The translations under genes were made by a program, and so were the position numbers. The notes under the pieces were generated by a model. It made no database searches. It was not told where the DNA came from and saw nothing but the letters and a program-made list of their open reading frames with translations. From DASWOJ01 sp964250755 (lineage in GTDB: Bacteria; Pseudomonadota; Alphaproteobacteria; Acetobacterales; Acetobacteraceae), in the NCBI GenBank assembly GCA_964250755.1, contig CAXUHB010000003.1:62001-126000 (forward strand): 64,000 nt of DNA, in the 5' to 3' direction. Below are positions 7,076 to 15,982 of the stretch, piece after piece (positions within the stretch are counted from its first letter, which is position 1; each line of letters opens with the position of its first letter).

Positions 7076-10000
7076 TTACGCCCGCAGCGGCTCCGCCATG
7101 TCGGACAGCGGCACCGGCAAGTACTTCACGTACTCCTTCGGCACCACCTGCCAGAACTGGCCGGACACGCGCGCCCAGTCGTGCAGCATACGCGCGGCGT
7201 AGGCGCTGCCGGTTTCGGCCACGTGGCGCTCCACCAGGGCGCGCAGCACGCCCTCCCAGTGGGCGGACGACACGCGCTGCCAGGTCAGGCTCTCGGGGTT
7301 GATGCGCTGCTCGAACTGGCCGTCCGCGTCGTGGACGAAGGCGACGCCGCCGGTGAAGCCCGCGCCGAAGTTGTCGCCCACAGCACCCAGGATGACGACG
7401 GTGCCGCCGGTCATGTACTCGCAGGCGTTGCTGCCGCAGCCCTCGATGACGGCAACCGCGCCGCTGTTGCGGACGGCGAAGCGCTCGCCGGCCTGGCCGG
7501 CGGCAAACAGCTCGCCCGCCGTCGCGCCATACAGGACGGTGTTGCCGACGATGGTGTTGTCCTGGCTCCGCAGCGGGCTGCTGGGCGCGGGGCGGACGGT
7601 GATGGTGGCGCCGGACAGGCCCTTGCCCACGTAGTCGTTGGCGTCGCCCAGCACCTCCAGCTTCAGGCCCTGCACCGCGAAGGCGCCCAGGGACTGTCCG
7701 GCCGATCCGCGCAGCCGCACCGTGATGTGGCCCGGCGCCAGCCCGGTCATGCCGTACTGCCGGGTGATGCGGGAGGACAGCTTGGTGCCGATGGCGCGAT
7801 GGGTGTTGCGGACGTTGTACTGCAGCTGCATCTTCTCGCCCCGGCTGAACAGCGCCGCGGCGTCGCCGATCATCTGCGCGTCCAGCGTCTCCGGCACCTC
7901 GTTGCGGCCCTCCCGCGTGCAGAAGCGGGCGTGGCCGCCGGGGTCGGCCTGCGCGAGCAGCGGGTTGAGGTCGAGGTCGTCCAGGAAGTCGCTGCCGCGG
8001 CTGACCTGGCGCAGCAGGTCCGTGCGCCCGATCACGTCCTCCAGCTTGCGGACGCCCAGGGATGCCAGGATGCCGCGCACGTCCTCCGCGATGAAGCTGA
8101 ACAGGTTGATGACCTTCTCGGGCGTGCCGTCGAACTTGGCGCGCAGCGCCTCGTCCTGGCTGCACACGCCGACCGGGCAGGTGTTGCTGTGGCACTGGCG
8201 GACCATGATGCAGCCCATCGCCACCAGCGACGCCGTGCCGATGCCGAACTCCTCGGCGCCCAGCATGGCGGCGATCACCACGTCGCGGCCGGTCTTGATG
8301 CCGCCGTCGGTGCGGAGCGTGATGCGGTGGCGCAGGCGGTTCAGCATCAGGACCTGGTGCGCCTCGCTCAGCCCCATCTCCCACGGCAGGCCCGCGAACT
8401 TCACGCTCGTTTGCGGGCTGGCGCCGGTGCCGCCGCTGTGGCCGGAGATCAGGATGGTGTCGGCCTTGGCCTTGGCGACGCCGGCGGCGATGGTGCCGAT
8501 GCCCGACCGCGCCACCAGCTTCACGCAGACCGTGGCATCGGGGTTGATCTGCTTGAGGTCGTAGATGAGCTGGGCCAGGTCCTCGATGGAGTAGATGTCG
8601 TGGTGCGGCGGCGGGCTGATGAGGGTGACGCCCGGCGTGGAGTGGCGCAGCTTGGCGATCAGGCTGGTGATCTTGAAGCCGGGCAACTGGCCGCCTTCGC
8701 CGGGCTTGGCGCCCTGGGCCATCTTGATCTCGATCTCGCGGCAGTTGTTCAGGTACTCGGCGGTGACGCCGAAGCGGCCTGAGCTGATCTGCTTGATGGC
8801 GGACGATGCGTTGTCGCCGTTGGCGCGGGGCTTGGCGCGCTCGGGGTCCTCCCCGCCCTCGCCGCTGTCGCTGCGGGCGCCGATGCGGTTCATGGCGATG
8901 CTGAGGGTCTCGTGCGCCTCGGGGCTGAGGGCGCCGAGCGAGATGCCGGGCGCGACCAGGCGCTTGCGGATTTCGGTGATGCTCTCGACCTCGTCCACCT
9001 CGATGGGCTTCACGCCGTCCATGCGGAAGTCCAGCAGATCGCGCAGCGCCACGGGCTTCTGCCGGCGCACGCCATCGGCGTAGCGGCGGTAGGTCTCGAA
9101 GCTGTCGGTGGCGACGGCGGTCTGCAGGGTGTGGATCAGGCTGCCCTCAAAGGCATGGACCTCGCCCCGGCGGCGCAGCTTGTAAACGCCGCCGACCGGC
9201 AGCGCGCCGTCGCCGTCCCAGGCGGCCTGGTGCAGGGCCAGGACCTTGCGGGCGATCCCTTGCAGGCCGATGCCGCTGATGCGGGACTGCATGCCGGGGA
9301 AGTATTCGGCGACCAGGGCGCGGGACAGGCCGATGGCCTCGAAGTTGTAGCCGCCGCGGTAGCTGCTGATGACCGAGATGCCCATCTTGGACATGATCTT
9401 GAGCAGGCCCTTGTCCACCGCCTTTTTGTAATGCTGCACGGCCTCCTTGAGCGTCACCTTGGTGAACAGGCCGCGGCGGTGCCGGTCGGCGATGCCCTCC
9501 TGCGCCAGGTAGGCGTTGACGGTGGTGGCGCCGACGCCGATCAGCACGGCGAAGTAGTGGGTGTCCATGCACTCGGCGCTGCGGACGTTCAGGCTGGTGA
9601 AGGTGCGCAGCGACTGGCGGACCAGGTGGGTGTGGACGGCGCCGGTGGCCAGGATCATGGGGATCGGGGCGCGCTCGGCGGTCTGCAGCTCGTCAGTCAG
9701 GATCACGTGGGCGCAGCCGGCGCGCACGCCTTCTTCGGCCTCGCGCCGGATGCGCTCAAGCGCGGCGCGCAGCTCGGCCTCGCCGTGGCCGACGGCGAAG
9801 GTGCAGTCCACGCGGCAGGCGGCGGCGCCCATCGTCGCCGTCATGGCGTCGAACTCGGCGTTGGACAGCACGGGGCTGTCGAGCTGCAGCAGGTCGCACT
9901 GGCTGCTGTCCTCGTCCAGCACGTTGCCCAGGTTGCCGAGCCGGGTCTTGAGGGTCATGACGCGGGTTTCGCGCAGGGAGTCTATGGGCGGGTTGGTGAC

Positions 10001-11608
10001 CTGGCTGAAGCCCTGGCGGAAGTAGTGATGCAGGCCGCGGTAGCGTTCGGACAGGACGGCGACGGGGGTGTCGTCGCCCATGCTGCCCACGGCCTCCGCG
10101 CTGTCCTCCACCATCGGGTGCAGGATCATCTCCAGCTCTTCGAGGGTGGTGCCGACGGCGAGCTGGCGGCGGCGGAGTTCGGCGGCGCCATAGGCCACCG
10201 GCTCGGGCGCGTCGGTCTTGACGATGCGGTCGAGCTTGGTGATGCGCCGGGTCCAGGCGCCGAAGTCCTGGCGGGCGGACAGCAGGTCCTTCATCTCGGC
10301 GTCGCCGTAGAACTTGGCCTCGTGCAGGTCCACGCCGATGCACTGGCCCGGCCCGACGCGGCCCTTGGCGATGATCTCGCCCTCGGCGAACTTCACCATG
10401 CCGGTTTCGGAGCCGACGACCAGGAGGTGGTCGGCGGTGATGGTGTAGCGGAGCGGGCGCAGGCCGTTGCGGTCGAGGCCGCCGATGACCCAGCGGCCGT
10501 CGGTGGCGGCGATGGCGGCGGGACCGTCCCACGGCTCCATAACGGCGTTGCAGTACAGGATCATGTCGCGGTGGGCCTGCGGCATGGTGGCGTCCTGGCC
10601 GACGCTGGCCGGGATCATCAAGGTCTTGGCCATCGGCGCGTCGCGCCCGGCGCGGACCAGCAGCTCGAACACGTTGTCGAGGCTTGCGGTGTCGGAGCCG
10701 CCGGCCTGGACGACTGGCTTCACGTCTTCGATGAAGTGGTCCAGCGGGCCGGAGGCCAGGCGGGTCTCGTGCGACTTCATCCAGTTGACGTTGCCGGCGA
10801 CGGTATTGATCTCGCCGTTGTGGGCCAGCATCCGAAAGGGCTGCGCCAGCTTCCAGGTCGGGAAGGTGTTGGTGCTGTAGCGCTGATGGTAGATGGCGAA
10901 GCGGCTGACGAAGCGCTCGTCGAGCAGGTCCGGGTAGAAGTCCGTGAGGGACGCCGCCAGGAACATGCCCTTGTAGATGATGCTGCGGCAGGACAGGGAG
11001 CAGAGATACAGCTCGGAAATCTGGGCGGCGATGGCCTGCTTCTCGATGCGGCGGCGGATGACATAGAGGTCGCGCTCAAAGTCGGCCTCGTTCACATCGC
11101 CGCCGCGGATCATGATCTGCTCGATCTCCGGGCGGGTGGCGTTGGCCTTCTCGCCGATGCAGGCGACGTTGATGGGCACCTGGCGCCAGCCCAGGATGCC
11201 GTAGCCGAGGTTGAGGATTTCGGTCTCGACGATCGTGCGGCAGCGCTCCTGTGCGCCCAGGTCGGTCTTGGGCAGGAAGACCATGCCGACGGCCATGCGG
11301 CCGGCCGGGACGGCGTGGCCGCCGCGCTCGACGGCTTCGGCGAAGAAATCCTGCGGGATTTCGATGTGGATGCCTGCGCCGTCCCCGGTCTTGCCGTCGG
11401 CGTCCACGGCGCCGCGGTGCCAAACGGCCTTGAGCGCATCAATGCCGGCCTGGACGACGGCGCGGCGGGGCTTGCCGTCGAGGGCGGCAACGAGGCCGAC
11501 GCCGCAGTTGTCGTGCTCCTGCGCGGGGTCGTAGGTATGGGTCAGGCGGGCGGCGTTGTCCTGCCAATCGGCGACGAACTGGGCGCCAGCGTCCATGGTG
11601 CTGTCCAT
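7076..11608 (-). CDS. gltB: Glutamate synthase (NADPH) large subunit
   Basis: The alpha subunit of GOGAT converts glutamine plus 2-oxoglutarate to two glutamates in the cytosol. From the ATG at 11608 it is 1510 aa, normal for the family. The Ntn amidotransferase nucleophile is Cys35 in EHDNCGVGL, exposed after propeptide removal. The central and FMN domains carry DPERAKPRANGDNASSAIKQ, HHDIYSIEDLAQLIYDLKQ and SGHSGGTGASP. The 3Fe-4S ligands are in CIMVRQCHSNTCPVGVC, and the C-terminal beta-helix has Gly-rich repeats. It starts five bases after the gltD stop, so gltD-gltB is one operon. An in-frame ATG 90 bp upstream lies inside gltD and is unlikely. Confidence 0.98.
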   Translation of the reverse strand: MDSTMDAGAQFVADWQDNAARLTHTYDPAQEHDNCGVGLVAALDGKPRRAVVQAGIDALKAVWHRGAVDADGKTGDGAGIHIEIPQDFFAEAVERGGHAVPAGRMAVGMVFLPKTDLGAQERCRTIVETEILNLGYGILGWRQVPINVACIGEKANATRPEIEQIMIRGGDVNEADFERDLYVIRRRIEKQAIAAQISELYLCSLSCRSIIYKGMFLAASLTDFYPDLLDERFVSRFAIYHQRYSTNTFPTWKLAQPFRMLAHNGEINTVAGNVNWMKSHETRLASGPLDHFIEDVKPVVQAGGSDTASLDNVFELLVRAGRDAPMAKTLMIPASVGQDATMPQAHRDMILYCNAVMEPWDGPAAIAATDGRWVIGGLDRNGLRPLRYTITADHLLVVGSETGMVKFAEGEIIAKGRVGPGQCIGVDLHEAKFYGDAEMKDLLSARQDFGAWTRRITKLDRIVKTDAPEPVAYGAAELRRRQLAVGTTLEELEMILHPMVEDSAEAVGSMGDDTPVAVLSERYRGLHHYFRQGFSQVTNPPIDSLRETRVMTLKTRLGNLGNVLDEDSSQCDLLQLDSPVLSNAEFDAMTATMGAAACRVDCTFAVGHGEAELRAALERIRREAEEGVRAGCAHVILTDELQTAERAPIPMILATGAVHTHLVRQSLRTFTSLNVRSAECMDTHYFAVLIGVGATTVNAYLAQEGIADRHRRGLFTKVTLKEAVQHYKKAVDKGLLKIMSKMGISVISSYRGGYNFEAIGLSRALVAEYFPGMQSRISGIGLQGIARKVLALHQAAWDGDGALPVGGVYKLRRRGEVHAFEGSLIHTLQTAVATDSFETYRRYADGVRRQKPVALRDLLDFRMDGVKPIEVDEVESITEIRKRLVAPGISLGALSPEAHETLSIAMNRIGARSDSGEGGEDPERAKPRANGDNASSAIKQISSGRFGVTAEYLNNCREIEIKMAQGAKPGEGGQLPGFKITSLIAKLRHSTPGVTLISPPPHHDIYSIEDLAQLIYDLKQINPDATVCVKLVARSGIGTIAAGVAKAKADTILISGHSGGTGASPQTSVKFAGLPWEMGLSEAHQVLMLNRLRHRITLRTDGGIKTGRDVVIAAMLGAEEFGIGTASLVAMGCIMVRQCHSNTCPVGVCSQDEALRAKFDGTPEKVINLFSFIAEDVRGILASLGVRKLEDVIGRTDLLRQVSRGSDFLDDLDLNPLLAQADPGGHARFCTREGRNEVPETLDAQMIGDAAALFSRGEKMQLQYNVRNTHRAIGTKLSSRITRQYGMTGLAPGHITVRLRGSAGQSLGAFAVQGLKLEVLGDANDYVGKGLSGATITVRPAPSSPLRSQDNTIVGNTVLYGATAGELFAAGQAGERFAVRNSGAVAVIEGCGSNACEYMTGGTVVILGAVGDNFGAGFTGGVAFVHDADGQFEQRINPESLTWQRVSSAHWEGVLRALVERHVAETGSAYAARMLHDWARVSGQFWQVVPKEYVKYLPVPLSDMAEPLRA

Positions 11609-11613
11609 CTGTT

Positions 11614-13044
11614 CTACTCCGCTGCTGCCGCGAGGGCGTTCTGCTGCATGTATTCGTGCATCCGTGCCGCGGCATCCCGTCCGTCGCGGATGGCCCACAC
11701 CACCAGGCTGGCGCCGCGCACGATGTCCCCGGCGGCGAACACGCCGGGCAGCGTCGTCATCTGCGTGCGGTGGTCCACCTTCAGCGTGCCCCAGCGGCTG
11801 ACCTGCAGGCCGGGCTGGTCCCAGAGGCTCGGCAGGTCCTCCGGGTCGAAGCCCAGGGCCTTGATGACCAGGTCGGCGTCCAGGGTGAAGCGGCTGTCGC
11901 CGGGTTCGACGGACTGGCGTCCGGTGGCGTCGGGCATCCCCAGGCGCATACGCTGCACGCGCACGCCGGACACGCTGCCGTCGCCCAGGAAGGCTTCGGG
12001 GGCGGAGAGCCAGATGAAGTTCACGCCCTCCTCCTCGGCGTTCTTCACCTCGCGCATGGAGCCGGGCATGTTGGCCTTGTCGCGGCGATACAGGACAGCG
12101 ACGCTGGCGGCGCCCTGGCGGGTGGCGGTGCGGACGCAGTCCATGGCGGTGTCGCCGCCGCCGATGACCACGACGCGCTTGCCGGCGGCGTCGTGCTGGC
12201 CGCTGTCGAAGCTGGGCACGTCGTCCCCAAGCCCCTTGCGGTTGCTGGCGGTCAGGTAGTCCATGGCAGGCACGATGCCGTCCAGCCCGGCGCCGGGGCC
12301 GCCGATGTCGCGCGCCTTGTAGACGCCGGTGGCGATCAGCACGGCGTCGTGGCGGGCGCGCAGGTCGGCGAACGTCAGGTCTTTCCCCATCTCCACGCCG
12401 AGGTGGAACTGGATGCCGCCCTCCTCCAGCAAGCGCCAGCGGCGGAGGACGACCTCCTTCTCCAGCTTGAAGCCGGGGATGCCGTAGATCATCAGGCCGC
12501 CCACGCGGTCGTAGCGGTCATAGACGTGGACCTGGTAGCCCTGGGTCCGCAGGCGCTCCGCCGCCGCCAGCCCGCCCGGCCCGGCGCCGATGATGCCGAC
12601 GGATTGCGGGCGCTCCTGCCGGGGGCGGGGCGGCTTGACCCAGCCCTGCTCCCAGGCGTGGTCGGTGATGAAGCGCTCGACGGCGCCGATGGTGACGCTG
12701 TTGAAGCCCTTCTCGATGACGCAGTTGCCCTCGCACAGGCGATCCTGGGGACAGATGCGGCCGCAGATCTCGGGGAAGGTGTTGGTGGCGCTGCTGACCT
12801 CGTAGGCTTCCTCCAGCCGGTTCTCGGCGGTCAGCTTCAGCCAGTCGGGGATGTTGTTGCCCAGGGGGCAGTGGACCTGGCAGAACGGCACGCCGCACTG
12901 GCTGCAGCGGCTGCTCTGGGCGCCGGCCTGGGCCGGGTCGAAGTCGGCGTAGATTTCGGCGAAGTCCTCCCGACGCATGGTGGCCTCGCGCTTGGATGGC
13001 GCTTCCTGCGGCAGGCGAACGAACTGCAACATGCGGTCGGCCAT
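11614..13044 (-). CDS. gltD: Glutamate synthase small subunit
   Basis: The beta subunit of GOGAT passes electrons from NADPH through FAD and 4Fe-4S clusters to the large subunit. The N-terminal cysteine arrays are CSQCGVPFCQVHCP and CGRICPQDRLCEGNC. The FAD site is IIGAGPGGLAAAE and the NADPH site is VVIGGGDTAMDCVRTA. I start at 13044 (MADRMLQFVRLP), where GGAGGG lies seven bases upstream; an ATG at 13068 would add eight residues. The length is 476 aa. The gene is first in the operon, with its promoter in the AT-richer 13045-13206 gap. Confidence 0.97.
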   Translation of the reverse strand: MADRMLQFVRLPQEAPSKREATMRREDFAEIYADFDPAQAGAQSSRCSQCGVPFCQVHCPLGNNIPDWLKLTAENRLEEAYEVSSATNTFPEICGRICPQDRLCEGNCVIEKGFNSVTIGAVERFITDHAWEQGWVKPPRPRQERPQSVGIIGAGPGGLAAAERLRTQGYQVHVYDRYDRVGGLMIYGIPGFKLEKEVVLRRWRLLEEGGIQFHLGVEMGKDLTFADLRARHDAVLIATGVYKARDIGGPGAGLDGIVPAMDYLTASNRKGLGDDVPSFDSGQHDAAGKRVVVIGGGDTAMDCVRTATRQGAASVAVLYRRDKANMPGSMREVKNAEEEGVNFIWLSAPEAFLGDGSVSGVRVQRMRLGMPDATGRQSVEPGDSRFTLDADLVIKALGFDPEDLPSLWDQPGLQVSRWGTLKVDHRTQMTTLPGVFAAGDIVRGASLVVWAIRDGRDAAARMHEYMQQNALAAAAE

Positions 13045-13133
13045 TGGGACGCCCTCCATCGGGGCCACGCAGCGCGGCCGTTGGTGATCCCTATAGAGGC
13101 AAATCCCTATGGCGCCACAGGAATGTGATTAAT

Positions 13134-13164
13134 ATGGCAGCATTACTGACCTATAAGCTGCCAT
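13134..13164. promoter_or_regulatory. 8-bp inverted repeat in the gltD upstream region
   Basis: ATGGCAGC (13134-13141) and GCTGCCAT (13157-13164) are exact complements with a 15-nt AT-rich spacer. They sit about 90-120 bp upstream of gltD, just after the 3' end of the gene at 13207. The site could be an operator for nitrogen control or a hairpin ending the upstream gene. Nothing else identifies the binding protein. Confidence 0.35.
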
Positions 13165-13206
13165 GCAATCCGGTTCTGCCATTACAGCAGGCAAAACCCG
13201 CCGATA

Positions 13207-14178
13207 TCAGTACCGGGCCGGCCCTATGTTGGCCGGAGCCTCTTCCCGCTTGCCGCCGCCAGGGCGGTAGCGGTCGAGGTATTCCGGCACGATCAGCTCG
13301 ATGGGAGTTGGCGTGATCCCCAAATCCTGCAATCCCTTCGCGCCTTGTGTAACGACGTTGTCGCGGCTGAGCAGGAGAAGCTGGTCGCGGGTCAGGGGCT
13401 TGCCGGGCAGCCACTCGCCGATGCGGGCCTGGATGCGGGCGAGGCCCATCGGGATTTCGAGCAACGGGCGGTTGCGGCGGGTCTCGTGCAGTATCCATTG
13501 CAGCAGCTCGCGGAAGGTCCAGACCTTGGGGCCGCCCAGCTCGTAGGTCTGGCCGGGCGTGTCCTCCCGGGTCAGGGCCGCCATCACGGCGTCGGCGACA
13601 TCGCCGACATAGACCGGCTGGAAGCGGCTGCCGCCCTGGATGACGGGCATGACCGGCAGGGTCATGGCCATGGCGCCGAAGCGGTTGAAGAACTGGTCCT
13701 CGGCGCCGAAGACCAGGGAGGGGCGGAGGATGACGGCACCGGGCAGGCTGGCGCGGACCCCGGCCTCGCCGGCGGCCTTGGTGCTGGCATACTGGCTGGG
13801 GCTGCGGGCGTCGGCGCCGATGGCGGAGATGTGGGCCATGCGGCCGACGCCGGCTGCGGCGGCCAGGCGGGCGATGCGGGCGGGGCCTTCGGCCTGGGCA
13901 CGCTGGAAGTCCCCGGCCCGGCGCTCGGCCAGGATGCCGACGAGGTTCACGACGATGTCCGCCCCTTCGACCGCGCGGGCCACGGCGGACTCGTTGCCGA
14001 GCGAGACATACAGGGGCACGACCTGGCCGACGCGGCCCATGGTCATGAGGGGCTTCGTTCCCTCGGTGTTGCGCCCGGCCACGCGCACGATGTGCCCGGC
14101 CGCCGCCAGACGCTTGACGACGTAGCGCCCGATGAAGCCGCCGCCGCCGAAGACCGTCGCCACGCTGCGCGTCGCCAT
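13207..14178 (-). CDS. NDUFA9-like NAD(P)-binding protein (complex I assembly SDR family)
   Basis: An atypical extended SDR matching the alphaproteobacterial NDUFA9/NAD-dependent epimerase group. It shows the nucleotide motif VFGGGGFIGRYVV, then VNLVGIL, HISAIGAD, YASTKAAGE and RPSLVFGAEDQFFNRF. Mitochondrial NDUFA9 stabilises complex I and binds NADPH and cardiolipin; a similar membrane-associated role in bacteria is inferred. I use the ATG at 14178 (MATRSVATV), with a GGGG element in range; ATG 14187 adds three residues. The gene is preceded by tRNA-Leu on the opposite strand. Confidence 0.85.
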   Translation of the reverse strand: MATRSVATVFGGGGFIGRYVVKRLAAAGHIVRVAGRNTEGTKPLMTMGRVGQVVPLYVSLGNESAVARAVEGADIVVNLVGILAERRAGDFQRAQAEGPARIARLAAAAGVGRMAHISAIGADARSPSQYASTKAAGEAGVRASLPGAVILRPSLVFGAEDQFFNRFGAMAMTLPVMPVIQGGSRFQPVYVGDVADAVMAALTREDTPGQTYELGGPKVWTFRELLQWILHETRRNRPLLEIPMGLARIQARIGEWLPGKPLTRDQLLLLSRDNVVTQGAKGLQDLGITPTPIELIVPEYLDRYRPGGGKREEAPANIGPARY

Positions 14179-14327
14179 GCCTGCCATCCCCTGAACCCGT
14201 GTCCTTGATATGCGCCGTTCCGCGCGCCCTCAAGGTGGGGGCATGGCGAGGGGGAGACCTGGCGGATTGATTGCGGCTTGACGCCGCCTGGCACGGGGAT
14301 TAACACGCCGGCCATCCACTCGGATGT

Positions 14328-14414
14328 GCCCAGGTGGCGGAATTGGTAGACGCGCAGGTTTCAGGTACCTGTGACCGCAAGGTTGTGAAAGTTCGAGTCT
14401 TTTCCTGGGCACCA
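14328..14414 (+). tRNA. tRNA-Leu (anticodon CAG)
   Basis: An 87-nt tRNA with encoded CCA. The acceptor stem GCCCAGG pairs with CCTGGGC, followed by A and CCA. The D-stem is GCG/CGC. The anticodon stem is CAGGT/ACCTG with loop TTCAGGT, giving anticodon CAG for CUG codons. A long class II variable arm (around TGACCGCAAGGTTGT) and the T-loop TTCGAGT follow. CTG is by far the commonest leucine codon in this window. Confidence 0.97.
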
Positions 14415-14433
14415 CCCGATTGACGGCCCTCCC

Positions 14434-15084
14434 GTGACGACGCAGTTCACGCGGAACGGCACCCTACACCTGCACCGGCACGACCTGCCCGCGGGGTTGG
14501 ACCTCGGCCCCGTTGTGGCCGTTGACACCGAGACGATGGGACTGAACCCGCACCGGGACCGGCTGTGCCTCGTGCAGTTGTCGGCGGGCGATGGCGTGGC
14601 GCACCTGGTGCAATTGGTGCCGGCGGCGCTGGGCGGACACGGGTATGACGCGCCGAATCTGGCGGCCCTGATGGCGGACCCGGCGGCGGTCAAGCTGATG
14701 CACTTCGCGCGCTTTGATGTTGCCGTGCTGCAACGGGCGCTGGACGTCACGGTCGCGCCGGTCAAATGCACCAAGATCGCCGCCAAGCTGGTCCGCACCT
14801 TCACGGAGCGGCATGGCTTGAAGGAGCTGGTGCGCGAGCTGGTGGGGGCGGAGATCAGCAAGGCGCAGCAGAGCAGCGACTGGGGCGCGGCGGAACTGTC
14901 GGCGGAGCAGCTGGCCTATGCCGCATCCGACGTGCTGCACCTGCACAAGCTGTGGGCGCGGCTGGAGGCGCTGCTGGTGCGGGAGGGGCGGCTGGACCTG
15001 GCGGAAAGCTGCTTCGCGTTCCTGCCGGCGCGGTGCCGGCTGGATCTGCTGGGATACGTGGACCCGGACATCTTCAGTCACTGA
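14434..15084 (+). CDS. rnd: Ribonuclease D-like 3'-5' exonuclease (216 aa)
   Basis: A DEDDy exonuclease that trims RNA 3' ends. The metal-binding acids are visible: Asp and Glu in AVDTETMGL (ExoI), Asp in HFARFDVAVL (ExoII), and the ExoIII YAASDVLHL with its Tyr and Asp. At 216 aa it is the short form lacking HRDC domains, common in alphaproteobacteria. It starts at a GTG (14434) only 19 bp after the tRNA-Leu 3' end, so read-through from the tRNA promoter is plausible and fits a role in tRNA maturation. Confidence 0.92.
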   Translation: MTTQFTRNGTLHLHRHDLPAGLDLGPVVAVDTETMGLNPHRDRLCLVQLSAGDGVAHLVQLVPAALGGHGYDAPNLAALMADPAAVKLMHFARFDVAVLQRALDVTVAPVKCTKIAAKLVRTFTERHGLKELVRELVGAEISKAQQSSDWGAAELSAEQLAYAASDVLHLHKLWARLEALLVREGRLDLAESCFAFLPARCRLDLLGYVDPDIFSH

Positions 15085-15164
15085 GCGCCGGGGCTTGCGC
15101 GACGCCGAGCCGGCGCGCCGTGGTGGCGCGCGTGAGTTGGCGGGCGTGAGCTGGCGGGGGCGGG

Positions 15165-15488
15165 ATGCCGACGATCCATGTTCCGCGCGGCGCGGGCCGG
15201 GGCGACAAGCTGCGGGGCTGCAAGGTGCTGATGGATGAGCAGGAGCGGGGAACGATACGCCGCGACGAGACACGGTCCACCGCGGTGGCGGACGGCGCCC
15301 ACCAGGCCAAGCTTCGCGTGGACTGGTGCGGCTCGCGGGTGCTGGCGGCTGCATGCGACGGCGTGGATGCGGCGCTGGGGTGCGGCCCGGCCTGGAAGGG
15401 GCTTTTGACGGTCCTGCATGTGCTGCTTTGGCCGCGGCAGCGGATTTGGCCGCGTCCTGCTGGGCCGGGCGCCGCACCGGCGGCCTGA
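15165..15488 (+). CDS. Small conserved hypothetical protein with DWCGS motif (107 aa)
   Basis: The centre reads like a small beta-sandwich: a VLMDEQERGTIRRDET strand pair, then VADGAHQAKLRVDWCGSRVL. I associate the pattern 'x-V-x-x-D-G-x-x-x-G-x-I ... H-x-x-x-x-x-x-D-W-C-G-S' with a widespread uncharacterised bacterial family with a hydrophobic tail. Here the tail (GLLTVLHVLLWPR) is short. The start codon is ATG 15165, with a GGGGGCGGG stretch upstream. No function is known. It follows rnd by 80 bp on the same strand. Confidence 0.55.
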   Translation: MPTIHVPRGAGRGDKLRGCKVLMDEQERGTIRRDETRSTAVADGAHQAKLRVDWCGSRVLAAACDGVDAALGCGPAWKGLLTVLHVLLWPRQRIWPRPAGPGAAPAA

Positions 15489-15982
15489 TTCGGCAGGCGG
15501 TCCAGGCACGCCGCTTCGCGCATGCGGGTCCGCTGGGTCAACTTCCGGCCTGCCGCGGAAGCGGAATGCGGCCACCCGGCAGCGGCTGGCAGGCAGGCCG
15601 GACACCTGCGGATCGTGAACCACGGCAGCGGGCCGGAGTGCGGGCGGCTTGGGCGGCGTGCCCCCGGCACCGCCTCGGCCTGGGCATTCCGCCTTGGATC
15701 AAGGGCGGCGATGCACACCCTATGGCCACGCCCGTCCGCTTCATGTTGCGCCGGCACGGAAAGCGTTTTGGGTTTCAAAACCATGATGGACATATTATGT
15801 AAACGGCTCGTCTCAATATTATAAATGCCGCCAGCAGAAAAAGACCCCTCCCTCGCGTGTCAGTTGTATCGGAATCAAACCATTGCGTGGGTGCGAATAT
15901 CCATCTAGGGTTTATTCCCAGCGCGGCGTGACGCACGCGCACAGGCCTGAAACGACCCTGAAACAGATCAAAGGAGGCTAAT
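15489..15982. promoter_or_regulatory. Non-coding upstream region of the PEP-CTERM gene
   Basis: No convincing gene is seen in these 494 bases. The last 200 are clearly AT-richer than the surroundings (about 40% GC over 15781-15840 by hand count), as expected for a promoter/leader. The end carries a near-perfect ribosome site, AAAGGAGG at 15969-15976, six bases before the ATG. I could not assign -35/-10 boxes with confidence. Confidence 0.5.

Noticed and set aside
8912..12259. Very long open frame antisense to gltB/gltD
   Set aside because: It mirrors the codon structure of the GOGAT genes on the other strand. High GC removes stops, and the product is Gly/Ala/Val/His-rich nonsense with no domains.
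13045..13206. Possible sigma-54 promoter before gltD (TGGCGC ... TTTGC)
   Set aside because: The distance between the GG and GC elements is 14 bases, not the required 10.
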